Positions 22,433 through 33,710 of a stretch of DNA of 64,000 nt are shown here, in pieces. Under the pieces are notes generated by a model. It made no database searches and was not told the DNA's origin. It was given only the letters and a program-made list of their open reading frames with translations. Position 1 is the stretch's first letter. Every line of letters starts with the position of its first letter. The DNA comes from Sporobolomyces roseus (Eukaryota; Basidiomycota; Microbotryomycetes; Sporidiobolales; Sporidiobolaceae), in contig JADILM010000004.1 of the NCBI GenBank assembly GCA_016617785.1, positions 682,001 to 746,000 of the forward strand, given 5' to 3'. Position numbers and translations under genes: made by a program.

Positions 22433-23262
22433 TTGACTCGTGTTCCCGCTCTGCTGCTCTTGCTCTCTCTTCTCCCTCTTTCTTTTTCCCAAACTTTCTT
22501 CCATCACCAAAGACCGCGATTCGTCGTTCACCACACAGATAACTCTCAGCAGTTAATCAGCAATCTTCACGACGGGGTCAAGGTCCGAGTCTTCTACCAA
22601 TCTACAGCTAGCCCTAGCCAGGCAAATCGATAACACCTTTCGATAGCGCGCACCACCAGCAACATTCAACCTCTCCCCTTCGACTCGACTTTTCTATGCG
22701 AGGATCGATCACTCTTGTAACCGCCTTCATCGCATGCGGGTTGCACCATGGTCGAGTTCTTGCCCAGAGACGTATAGCATACTGAGGGTCTCGAAGGAGT
22801 GATTGTAGTATGGGGATATAGTCGAGTCAGGGAAGAGGATGGGAAGTGCGTACGATTGGAGCGGATCAACTTCAAGTCTTACAGGACGACTGTTCTCGAT
22901 GGGGCAGCGTTGGAGGAGTAATAGCGCTCCCCCCAGTTCTTTGGGAGCCTTTACGAGTTCTTCGTTTGCCGTCGACTCACAGTTCATGGAGGAGATTACG
23001 CTTGAGTGCAATTCGCGGTGGACAATCCCCAATTCGAAAGGAATTCAAGATTGTCAAACTCGATTCGGACTACTCTTGGGGATGGAAATGGGGTATAGGG
23101 AGTATTCCCTCTTTTCAACGTGATGAGTACCTTCGTCTTTCTTTCTCTCGAGACCTTTCGATTGAGGAGACGAAGGAGGGGATGGTTTCATTTGTTCGCG
23201 AGTTTCGACTTGCAACCCCGATACCTGATTGGAAAGATGGGAATGCTCACTTCTCCTTGTGA
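22433..23262 (+). pseudogene. Unresolved, possibly degraded coding region
   Basis: This stretch has several open segments that I cannot join. One begins near 22433 without an ATG (TTG) and reads like a signal peptide (RVPALLLLLSLLPLSFS), then stops at 22633. A second in another frame reads EGVIVVWGYSRVREEDG. A third, 22846-23262, contains YLRLSFSRDLSIEETKEGM, loosely like the C-terminal end of a PLP aminotransferase. Stops and frame changes separate them, and no splice set I tried restores one frame. It could be a decayed gene, a real gene with unusual splicing, or noncoding DNA with chance frames. It lies in the wide gap between the divergent start of AGX1 and the 3' end of the NmrA gene. 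Confidence 0.25.
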
Positions 23263-23412
23263 TAGTTCTTTGCAATGACCGTTCTTCACACACTAATTCT
23301 CGTCTTCGGAATCGTTCTCTTGCTTTCGATTCGGGAAGGATTAAATCTGATTACTGTACTACTGAGTTCACCCCACTGAACAGACAGAATTGAGACTACT
23401 ATAAGAGCTAGA

Positions 23413-24744
23413 TCAAGCCGAGGCAACAGGAGGAGCTCGCCAACCAGTCCTCTTGAGGAATTCAGCGGGAGTGGAAGCTTTGACCCCGAGATCTTCGTAG
23501 GACGTATCCTTCTCGATATACCCAGTACCGTAAGTGTAGGGAGCAGGTTCCATCTCGTCGAGGTGTCTAGCAAATCAAGAAGACGTTCATTATCAGTCTG
23601 AGAAGAGCACAAATGTCGAGGAAGGAAGAAGTGAACATACTGGAACATTGCCATGAGAGCAGTCGCAAACTTCTCCCCAGCGTGTGTGTTGAGGATGTGA
23701 CGAGTTGTCTCGGCGGGGAGAGGGTCAGCTTCAGCCGGTTCTCCCGTAACTTCGGTGTAGATCTTGGCGAATTCTGTAGCAGAGACGGGTTTGGAGTTGA
23801 CGGGATAAGTCTTGCCAGCTGTGGCGGAAGGACCTTTCTTGAAGATAGCTGATGAAGTCAAAATGAAAAGTCAGTTTCGAGGGTTAAGACTCAAAGGGAA
23901 GAGAAGGAGACGCACCTGCAGCGAAAGTACCCATGTCGAATCCTTCGTCAACCCAGCCTAGCTTACTTTCGGGCCTGTTCGGGTTCGTGAGGACGAATAC
24001 TCCATCGTCTATAGAGCACGCAGAGAAGAGTCAGAATCGATGCTGCTATGGAAAAGTGGAAAAAGGGCAAGCTCACCTCGTCGTTTAGACCAAAGGGGAT
24101 TGCTGAGGTTCGAGAAGAATCCGCCTGATCGGAGAGAGTCTATCAGTATCTGAATTGTCAGGTCGAAAATGGAAAGAGCTAGACGGACCTGGAATGAGGA
24201 AAGTCGAGTTTTCGAAATTCTTGCGAGCGTATTGTTCGACGAGAGCTTTCGTTTCGAATGGGAAGACCTCGGTTCGCTTTCCATTCGTGAGCTTGGCGAG
24301 ACTCGGAAGCGAGCTGTAGACGAAGTGCTTGATTCCGACAGCCTGTATGAGCGAGCGAGAAAAAGTTAGCAAGGAAACGAGAGGAGAACGAGAGAAGCTC
24401 ACTTTAGCTGCATCGACCAAGTTCTTCCCCTGGACAACTTCAGGGTTCTCCTCGATTGGTCCTTCCGCAACCGAGGGAGAGAAGGAAGCGAACAGACCGT
24501 AAGCTCCGTCGAGAACTTTGTCAAGCGAAGAACGAACGTTCAAGTTTCCTTCGACGATTTCGAACCTTCCCGCTTTGACGTGTTCGGAATACTTGTCGAG
24601 GAGAGATTTGGCCTTGTCGGACGAAGGGTTTGAGGAGATAGCTCGAACGTTGTAGTCGGTTGTAGAGAGGAGAACGTCGACGACACCTCCTCCTTGGTGA
24701 CCTGTCGCACCAATAATCGCGATGGTAGTAGATGACGAAGACAT
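23413..24744 (-). CDS. NmrA-like NAD(P)-binding protein
   Basis: Atypical short-chain dehydrogenase of the NmrA/HSCARG type; these proteins often sense redox state or reduce small substrates. It starts at 24744 (MSSSSTT) and immediately shows the Rossmann motif AIIGATGHQGGGVV. It continues with AGRFEIVEGNLN, KHFVYSSLPSLAKLTNGK (the YSSL region typical of the family) and NSTFLIPG. Later exons give DDGVFVLTNPNRPESK, EGFDMGTFAAA and KPVSATEFAKIYTEVTGE, ending RTGWRAPPVASA at 23413. At least five introns with GTGAGC/GTCCGT-like donors. The substrate cannot be told from sequence. Confidence 0.88.
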
Positions 24745-26070
24745 TGCTACGTGTTTGAGAGAGTTGGAGTGTTGTGAGAGGAAATGTGAGAGTGTGTGAG
24801 TGAAGTGAAGAGGGAAAAGGTTTCGCACAAAGCTCTCGCAATTTATAGCCTGGTCCTCGAGGTCTGCTTACCTCCACCGTGCCTCCACCATGAGTCAACT
24901 ACTGTAATCACTCAGCGAAATGCGCGATCGCTTTGTAAGCCTCTCGCAGGGGAGCACAAAGGGGAGCATGAGGTATCGGAGGTATCGACGGAGATTAATC
25001 GGGAATCATGCTGGAGTTGCGTACGTGACTTGCGACGACTTTCGGCACGTTCGAATCGACGTTCTGCTCCAAGTTGGCTTCAAGAGCGGGAGAAGGAAGG
25101 AGGGAAAGGAAGAGGAGAAGCTCAGCGGTTTGTGTAAAAGGTACCTTCGCAATCTTGAAATGTCGAAACCCTCGTCTTGGTACCAAAGTTGTCCTCCGTT
25201 CAGCTTCTTACTTCTTTGAGTCACTCTTCAGCACTCGTTAGCTTGCACTAACAGCGACATCAGGTTCGGCGTGCGGAATCTCTGAATTTTCGAAGGGAAT
25301 TTCCTGTCCAAACTGCGAATCTTCACTCTCTTTTCCATCATGACTCAAACCAAGCGCGACCAGCTCACTATAGACCTCTCTCCCAACCACCATACACTCC
25401 CAACTCTCACCTCCTCCTCAAATCTCCTCCTCGACCTCGGCATTTCCTGATCAGTCAACTTTCACCATCCCTCCTCTCCCTCAACCTTCAAGCAGCCTGG
25501 AAGTCTTACAGTAGCTCTAGATAAGCTCTACATATCCCAGTGCCTCCTTCCAGCTCTTCCAGGTCGATCAGAACCTTCCCCAAATCTTCCCCGAAAACCT
25601 CCCTCACTCGAACTGGCCCTCGCTACTATCGACTTTCCATTACAGCATCGCCTGTAGAAATCAAAGTGTGCAATGAGAATGTCAGCAAGTCCCACTAGGT
25701 CGAAAATTATGAGACAATATGATCGAATTTGCAACGAGAAGTTAACCGTTGGAGGGAGGCGGCCTCTCCCCTTCTACCTCTCCCTCCTTCACTAGTCACT
25801 GCTCAGTTCGACACCAGCAGTACGCGATTCGACTCATCAGAAGGGACCCTCGCCAAGTGGATATCAAAGTGAGGGGAATAGAGCTGTGCACTTTACTACG
25901 GGAAGTCGGGTTCACTCATTTTTTTTGAGGGCAACTGCGCGATCTTCCTCCTTTCCCTCTTTCTCTTCAGTTCACCTTGTAAGTTACTCACGATTAAGCC
26001 CGCTCAGCAGAGGAGCTGACTCGATTACAGCACTTCGCAATTTAGGCCGACGATATCTCGCAGATTCGAC
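24745..26070. other. 1.3 kb gap without a supportable gene
   Basis: Divergent upstream DNA between the NmrA gene and the DUF604 glycosyltransferase. Only short frames occur. One is a 36-codon ATG frame at 25341 (MTQTKRDQLTID...) that ends in a stop with no credible splice extension. A T-run lies near 25921-25927 in the probable 5' leader of the rightward gene. I found no tRNA or repeat. A small noncoding RNA or a short gene could be present but cannot be shown. Confidence 0.35.
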
Positions 26071-28373
26071 ATGACTCCCACCTCTCCCTTATTACCCGGT
26101 TCTCCCCCCAGACACCATCGACGACAATCTTCAGTCATCTCGATCCTCTCCTCTCCACGAAACTCCATGACCCGTCTTCGAACTCCCTTTCTCGCAATCC
26201 TCATTCTCGTTTCCTTCTCATTCTACCTCTTCTCGTCCTCATCTTCTCCCATCTCCCCCGATTATTACACGAAACTCACGAGTGGCTCAGCTCCTCGACC
26301 TTTCAGACTCAAGGGATTCAACCCGAAACTCTACTCAAATCTTCGAAGAATTCAACATCGATCACTCGTCCTTCGACCTGTGGAACAACCTTTCGTCAAG
26401 GAAAGAACGCCGGAGGAGGAGGTTCCATGGAAGGAAGAGGAACTGTTACCACCTCCACAAGACCGGTGGTTCAGTTGGTTGCCGGAAAATTTACGAAAGA
26501 CCGATTCGGGATTAGACGAATATGAAGGAATCGGGATGATCCGAGGAATGGACAACGAACCTTTACCAGTCCATTCTATAGATGCGTTTCCTCGGAAAGT
26601 GGACCTGACGAGGGGACAAGGAGGAGTAGGACAAGATTTGACGACGGTCGATCGAATGATGTTTGGATTAGTCACGACGGCGGCGAGAGCGAAACGAATG
26701 AGCGAGTTATGGACACCGTGGTTGGCGCCGAGTGATCCGAATCAAGATGCTCCAGCTTGTTTGATCTTATTGAGCAAGGAGGAGAATAGGACGGATATCG
26801 AAGAGTTGGAATCAGTCCTGAAGATTCGAAGGTTACCTTGCGTCGTCAAGCAGAGTCAACATGAGCGATACGAGGTGCGGGTGTTGAGTATGATCAGGGA
26901 GATGAAGGAGTATTCGGATGGCTTGGAGTGAGTCGTCGTTCTCCATCTTCGCGAATAATTCTCAAGAAACTAACTCTTTCTCCCTTGACTTGATCCAGCC
27001 GCACTATCGATTGGTTCGTATTCGGTGACGAGTGAGTAGACGTCTTCGTCGTTTGGTTGCTCCCCAGTACTGATTGACATCGTTTCGCAGTGATACACTT
27101 TGGCTCGACATTCGAGCAACTTTACGGATGCTCTCGAAGTATGATCTATCGAAAGAATGGTTCGGTACGTCCTCCCTCTTTTCTTCGCATCAGCATCGAT
27201 CTGACCTGAACCCGTTCTTTCTCTCTTCTCCCTACGCTGTTTCGCAATTTAGTCGGTACTCAAAGTGAAGGTCAAGAAGCGATGGGAATGTTCGGTCGTA
27301 TGGCGTATGGAGGAGCTGGAATCTTTGCTTCAGCGCCTCTACTGTCGCATATGGCGAATCGATGGGACGAGTGTTACGAGAACTTTCGAGGGGCGTTTGG
27401 TGGCGATGAGATGCTTACTCGATGCGCTGGACTTGCGAAGGGAGTCGACAAGGACGAAGTAACGACTCAGGAGAGAGGCCTGCATCAATTCGATATTCCT
27501 GGAGATACGACGGGTGCTTTACAAGCGGGATGGCAGATTCACAGCTTACATCGTGAGCCCCTCGCATCTCTGCATCCTTCACTCGTGTAGCTGTACTCAC
27601 TCTACTTGGCGATCATAGACTATCTCGGAGGAGGATGGGCTCACCTATTCGGGTATGGTTCGAATCATACCGATTTCGAGCAGATCAAGATCATTCAGAA
27701 AGTCGGATTGTTTCTCGGAGGTGACAACATGTTCAAGCGATATGTATTTGGTAATGGAAAATGGCTTCTGGTGAATGGATACAGCATAACTTATTTCGAA
27801 GAACCCATCAAAAAGGAGGATTTATTGACCATCGTTCGTTCTCTTTTTTTCGATACCTTTCCACCTTTACCTATCTGACTCGCCACCTCTTCGATCCGTA
27901 GGAACACACATGGTATATCGACTACCCGCTGATTCTGGCGGATCGTCCTCCAATTCCCGAACGACATGGTGAAAAGCCTGCGAAACAAACATTCTATATC
28001 GTATGCTTGTCTCTCTTTGCTGCGTCGACTCACTGATCGCCCTGCTGACTCGTTTCACTCTGAACAGGATGGTATTGTGAGTCTCCGTTGAGATTCCCTT
28101 CTCCCTAATTTCGTACATTCTGACCTTCGCCCTCCGCTCTCTCTCTCGGCACAGGAAACTATATCTGCGGAAAGCGCCGTGCTCACATATCTGCAAGCTG
28201 ACTCATGGGATGAAAGTAGTACGTTCCCACGTCTCCTCGCGTCTTCAATCGAAGAGAGTGCGAAAGTTGACGAAATCTTCTGAATCGTAGTGGAACTGAA
28301 TCGGCGAGTTCAGCTACAAGTATTGTGGGATGGCGATCATACGACGCATATTGAGATGCCTAAGCTCGAATGA
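26071..28373 (+). CDS. DUF604/fringe-like type II glycosyltransferase
   Basis: Probable Golgi glycosyltransferase of the DUF604 group, related to GT31. The ATG at 26071 gives a short basic cytosolic tail (RHHRRQSS). A signal anchor follows at about residues 39-56 (FLAILILVSFSFYLF), then a Pro/Ser stem. The catalytic region has RTIDWFVFGDDDTLW (DxD-type metal/nucleotide-sugar site, formed across an intron), YGGAGIFASAPLL, WDECYENFRGAFGGDEML, ERGLHQFDIPGDTTG, and GGGWAHLFGYGSNHTDFEQI. About eight introns, including very short exons (one codes only DGI), end with HIEMPKLE at 28373. The sugar specificity is unknown. Next to it downstream is a secreted precursor gene and then further glycan genes. 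Confidence 0.85.
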
Positions 28374-28720
28374 GGGAAAATGTAGGACTACGGACGGGAA
28401 TCTCACTTGTTGTTTTAACCATATCTCTCCCTCAAAAGTATATTCGTTTGCTAAACGCACCCTTGCTAATATTACTCCCTCAATACACGAGGATTCGAAC
28501 CTTCGGAAGGATTCGCTCTCGAGATTGATCAAAACATCTCCAAGTCTCCAGATTCGTTTTCCTCTCTTTCCTCTTTCTCTCTTCTTCTTCTTTCTCCTCT
28601 TCTCTTTTCTCTCACGCTTCTCTCTTTGTTCATCAAACATCTAAACACCCTCTTTCTCTTCAGTCTTTCACTCGCTGGTCGAGTACTCTTTTGTATTCGA
28701 TACGCCCTCTTCTCTCAATC
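28374..28720. other. Intergenic, leader of the secreted-precursor gene
   Basis: About 350 nt. The second half (28560-28720) is strongly pyrimidine-rich, as expected for a 5' UTR/promoter. A perfect tRNA B-box-like word on the minus strand near 28492-28502 was examined and rejected as a tRNA. Confidence 0.4.
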
Positions 28721-29596
28721 ATGTTTGCTCAAATCTCCAAAACCATTCCCCTCTTCACCCTCGTTCTCTTCCTCTCATTCTCTGTCTGGTAAGTCTTCTC
28801 TCTGACTCATATATCTGACTGTTGCTGATCAGGCTCCTGTAACAGTCACGCTGAGCGTGTTGGACCTAGTCGACTCGATTCTCTTCATAAACGTTCCCCT
28901 TCTCCCTCTCACTCGACCAACGACAGATTCCTTTCAAGACGCAATGTCGGTTCCGGTTTCGAGGTGAGCTACTCTCTCCTAACTTGCGATCGAGGACATT
29001 CCGAGGGAGCTGACCGGAAACTCGACTCAAAAATAGGTGAAGAAATCGAACCTCCTCGCTCGCGACTTCAAGGTTGGGTCGAAGGATTCTTTACTCACTG
29101 GTCGTAGTGTAGATGGTTCGTCTACTTCCAGCTGCGACAGTCCTGTTCAGGAGAGCGGATGAATGAAGCCAGCGGGTGAACCGATTGGAACTGACTCTTC
29201 GCTTTTGCCTCTCCCAGATTCCGTCGTCGCCACTGGCGTCGAGAAGCGTCAGACAGGTATCGATCCTATGTTCAAGCTCGGTAACTCGAACCCCGAACCC
29301 ACCACTCAGCAACTCAACCAAGTCGGCGATTCTGCTCCTTTGGAAGGAAAAGCGAACGGTTCGTTTTCTCGTCCCCCCTTCGCTATCTCGACGGTGACAG
29401 TGGCTCATTCGGCTCAACTCGTCGCTCAGGATCCATGGCTCCCTTCAAGAAACGTTCTCCTATTCTCAACCCTCCCAACTTCGCCGTCTTGAACAAGCGT
29501 TACCCTAACCCGATCGCTCAACCTCACTACCTCAACGAGATCAGCCACCTTCTCGCAACTCGAGGTAACGCTGACGGATCTATCGAGTACTTCTAA
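28721..29596 (+). CDS. Secreted precursor with repeated Kex2 (KR) cleavage sites
   Basis: Five exons (28721-28788, 28846-28963, 29037-29115, 29218-29358, 29430-29596) join in phase to a protein of about 190 residues; every intron has GT..AG ends. The N-terminus is a signal peptide (IPLFTLVLFLSFSV). Four Lys-Arg sites punctuate the rest: LHKR|SPSPS, GVEKR|QTGID, FKKR|SPILNPPNFAVLNKR and then |YPNPIAQPHYLNEIS. These would release several peptides on Kex2 cleavage in the Golgi. It lacks a CaaX end, so it is not a lipidated basidiomycete pheromone, and it has few cysteines. I do not recognise a family; repellent-like or effector-like secreted peptides are possible. It lies between two Golgi glycosyltransferase genes on the same strand. 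Confidence 0.72.
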
Positions 29597-30560
29597 TCGA
29601 GGTCGGAGGAGCGTTGAGGTCGATTTACACTCTGAAACGATGCTTTTGTAATGATTGAATTACGATTTTCTCAGGTTTCGTTGGGATGTGGCCGTTGTAG
29701 AAAGCAGAGAACGACTTCACGAAAGTATGACCTACGAGTAACGAGAGGAGTGAACAGAAAGTTGACCTTGCGGTTGCGGCCGCGGTTCGTGGTTTTCGCT
29801 TCTCTCCCTCCTACACAAAATCGAAATCTTCGCTCGCTCGACTGCAGCCTTCTAGTGTCGATCATGTTCGCTTCTGACTCGCACGGGGATGGTCTCGCTC
29901 TTCCAGATTCACTTCTCCGCCCTCGCCAACTTTCATCAATTTAAGGCCTTCGACGAATTCAGCCCACGACGCAGGGCTCTCGTAATACAGCGAGGCCAAA
30001 GCATTAAGTACGCTCATGCTATACCTAAACTCTCTCGAGCTCTAGCGGGCTCTTTGGAATGCTGCTTTGTTTTGACGAACCGACTCAACTCGTACTCGAG
30101 AACGCGCAACGCTAGTAGAGGTGAGTTTTCTGTATTTACGTGCACTTTCCGAGAATAGCTACTAAATGCGAGATCGACAGAAGACGAAACTCCAACTCTC
30201 TCAAAACCGATATTTTGGTGGTCTCGACTTCCTCCCCTCAACTCTGTCCAAATGCTTTCAACGTTCACCGTCTTGCAGCATTCCACTTCATCACACTACA
30301 CGAATCGTCAGCTCAGCTATCGCCGCACCTTCAACTTTCACGCTAGACCTCTCGTTCCAACCTTTCGTAACTCGAAACAGCAGTCACGCTCACGTCTCCC
30401 TCGACTCGCTTCGACTTCCGGAATCAGAGGTGCCCATACAAGACGGAAGGGACGCTGTCTGAGGATAGGAGGGAACAGGTGAGCAGTCCTTGATGCTTTT
30501 AACTTTAGAGAAAACGATCGATCAACTCAGACCTTTCTTCTCCGCTGACAGATCCGAACG
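29597..30560. other. Long leader/intergenic region with a probable 5' UTR intron
   Basis: About 960 nt before the fusion gene. No ATG-initiated frame here has family features. A credible 5' UTR intron runs from GTGAGC at about 30479 to GCTGACAG at about 30551, ending just before the ATG at 30561. The rest should hold the terminator of the secreted-precursor gene and a promoter. Confidence 0.4.
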
Positions 30561-33350
30561 ATGCCTTCAAATACCCCTCTTCTCCTCGCCTTCACTCCTC
30601 TTCCTTCGACGACAAAGAAGAAGCCGGTAATCCTCATCATCGGCCATAACGCCCTCGCTTCATTACGAACAACGACTGCCCTCGAAGCGGGTTACGAAGT
30701 TCTCCTCGCAGGGCCGTATCGACCTGAACAGCTCCTCTCTCCTGTGTCGACCACCTTCGTCAGCATTCACTCTCGAGAGCCATCGACCTCTTCGATTATC
30801 TCGACATACCCGTCAACTTGGGATCCTGATCTCCTTCGACGGCTGATCGCTGGCCAGGTCGGTCACATACACTTCGATCTACCACCAGATGCTACGACGC
30901 AAGAGTGGTTGACTTGGTTCGAGGAGGTCGAGAGGAGTCGTCGTCTCAAGATCGTTCGCTTCGTCGTTCTTTGCGATACGGTCAACTCGGAGCAACCAAG
31001 CGACACACGTCGACCACAGCTTCAGCCCCGTACTCTCGATAGTGCTCAGTCATTCCGGGATGAGGCGCTACGTCGTCGTTTCCTCGTCAATGTCGCCCAA
31101 TATCCTTCACTCTCCGACTTTTCATTCCCTGTCACTCAACGCCACACCTCCCTCCCTTCAACCGGCATACCCCAGACAACACAAATCGCCATTACGTCCA
31201 GTTCAGGGTTGAATGAGCAGCTTCGAAGTCAGGTTTACCGCCCGACTGTGGTCGAAGAGGTCGAGGGAGTAGTAAAGGCTGTTCAGCGTCTTGCGCGAGC
31301 GATGGAGGTGGATCCGAATATCGATGGAGATCACGAGAAGACACCACTACTCTCCCCAAGGCGGCAAGATCAAGTTGAGATTCCCCTAGACCTGTCCTTC
31401 ATCGTCGACCGACTCCAATCTCCCGACCTTCACACTCTCTTCTCTGCACACCCTCTACCGAACGCCTGTACTCTCGACGTCTTCTCCGTCCCCACCTCGG
31501 AAAAGGGGAGACACCGTCGATTTGATTCTGCGCCGGCTCTTTCGGAGAAGAGTTTCCCTGTATCGACAGTAAGTACAGGGAAAGAAGAGCGGCATTATAG
31601 TCTCGACTTGGTGAACCATCGAGGGTGGAAGATGGATCGAAGAGCTAGTGTTCTCGTAAGCTCCGTCCTTCTTCGAGTAGTCCCCGCTGAGCTCACCTCA
31701 TTTCCCCTCGCGTTAGACCGATCATGTCAAGACGTGGTTCAGCTGGAGAAGGACTCGTCGAGTAAGAAATGGACTGTTCATCGTTCTCTTCGCAATTCTT
31801 GCCGTTCTTCAGATCACGGTGGAAGTTGAGAAATTCGCTAAATCTCGTAGGCGAGTGGTTGCCTCGTCGAATTCAATCGCGCTCCGACCCTTGCGACCAG
31901 TACGTACTGACTCTCTTCGTGCTGCCTTGCTCATCGCTGACGTAGCTCGAACAGGTGCTCAAACACGACGTACCTCAACCATCGTTTCGAGCAAATCTGA
32001 GATCGGACCGAGGCTATATCACAACGTTTCCTTACGGCGGTATGAGTGAGTTCACCTCAACCTCTACTGTTTCTTTATCGAGGTATTGACCTTCTTACGT
32101 CTCCTGTGTAGCGAATCAACTCGTTTCAATCATCAAGCTCGCTGCTCTGGGTCAGAAACTTGACCGAGTCGTCATCATGTCAGTTCGCTTCGAGCTATTC
32201 TCTTCAAAAACTGCTGCTGATCGTGTCTCGAGTCTAGGGAGGAGCTTCAGGTTACGAAAAGCGAGAGCCGCAACGCTCCTCTCAGCGAATTTTTCGATGT
32301 CGAGCGATGGGTGAACAATACTGGCACTTCGATCGTCGAATGGAGCGACCTGAAAGATCCTCGATCAGGAGTCCTCGATCACTTGACCTGCTGGGGATAT
32401 CGGAACGAATCTCGACTTCGAAAGTATCGAATCGACACTCACACCTACCGACTCCCTCCGTTGCTTTCCCTTCACTGGGAGCTCGAGCCTAGCACGTCTT
32501 TCGCTGGAGTCGAGCTCCTCTCGATCTGGAACAGTACCGAATGGCTCGCAGCTCAAGCTCGACATCAGTACCTTTCGCACGGTCTCAAGCCTCCGTCTTA
32601 CCCTTCTAAGGACATCCTCTGCCTCGAGAACACCTTCTACGTCCAACCTCTCGACTTCAAAGACGGCAAGATTGATCAAACCTACCCCATCGAAGAGTTG
32701 CATCCTCACGGCGAAATCTGGTTGCGAGTCGGACAGTACCTCCACTTCAACAATCGAATTCAATCCATCGTCGACGAACTTCTTATTTCCATCCTAGGAT
32801 CCTCTTCGAAACCTTTCATCGCTGTACATATTAGACAAGGAGATTTCGTTTGGGAGAAACGAGTCACGGATGATGTTGCGGAAATTAAAGAGAAGTATGC
32901 GATTGAGGTTGATCAGGTCCAGCAAGAGTTGAGGGAGAAGTATCACTACAAGAAGGACTTGCCGGTACTCCTCGCGACTGGTGAGCATTACGACCCCACT
33001 CTAGCTACTGAGCTCGCTGATTGAGCTTTTCCGTCGACAGATGCTTGGAATTCGTCGTTCGTCTTCGAGCTCAAACAAGCAGGATGGAAGTTTATAAACC
33101 ATACGGCGTTTGAGACGAAAGCTCGATACGGGGGCTGGTACCCTGCGATGCTCGACTCTGCTGTTTTGTCGCGAGCAGAGGGATTCGTCGGGTGAGCTTC
33201 ACGCCTCACTTTCCGATTCTCTCGATATCTCCCGCTAATACACCTCATCCTTGTTCCTTGATGTGCAGCACACGCTCATCCTCGTTCTCGTATCTCGCAG
33301 CGAGACGAGTCGAAACTTGGAACGGTGGAGTATCGTCCATTGTCGAGTAG
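30561..33350 (+). CDS. Met1 N-terminal-like Rossmann domain fused to a membrane O-fucosyltransferase-like enzyme
   Basis: The first exon is open from the ATG at 30561 to 31655 (365 codons). It begins with a Rossmann-like segment (PVILIIGHNALASLRTTTAL, then EAGYEVLLAG). It then shows WDPDLLRRL, LPPDATTQEWLTWFEE, RTLDSAQSFRDEALRRRF and LVNVAQYPSLSDFSFPVTQR, closely matching the N-terminal domain of the MET1 gene at 46752. A linker of about 130 residues follows. The second exon encodes a basic stretch and one membrane helix (GLFIVLFAILAVLQI). Later exons give a lumenal O-fucosyltransferase-like domain: GYITTFPYGGMTNQLVSIIK, DHLTCWGY, FIAVHIRQGDFVWEKR, GTRSSSFSYLAARRVETWNG. It ends at 33350. Type II topology would leave the Met1-like domain in the cytosol. 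An internal start (ATG 31302) giving only the transferase is the alternative. Confidence 0.75.
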
Positions 33351-33710
33351 CGCTTCCTCATCGTCTTCGCTGTTTTGTATCTAATTCTCCCACAATTTGT
33401 TGTACTTCGCTGTAACGTCTCACGCCTCTTGTGCAGCTCAGTCCGCCTCTAACACTCTTCGAGAGTTCTACGAGCTTCGACCTTCTCACGACCAGCTCCT
33501 TGAAACTGCCTCATCCGGACCTCTTTTCTCACTGCTTCCCGCGCTCTCAGTCTCTCTTAACCAAAGACGCTCCATCAAGTCGAAAAGAGAGTGCTTCAAA
33601 GTCGCGTGACCTTGGTATCAGCGATTCGGTTGAAAAGATCAAATCAAAAAAAGTCTATCACCTTGACCGAACACTTGCAACTGCTGGCTTTGCTCTGACC
33701 TGTACGCTCG
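33351..33710. other. Intergenic, upstream of the PC-esterase gene
   Basis: About 360 nt. A reading frame is open across much of it (33431-33793) but has no ATG, only GTG, and does not match the splice phase of the downstream exon. It is therefore treated as leader/promoter DNA. Confidence 0.5.

Noticed and set aside
28485..28510. Minus-strand GGTTCGAATCC word matching a tRNA B box
   Set aside because: No A box at the right distance and no acceptor stem pairing around it; the T-stem also mismatches.
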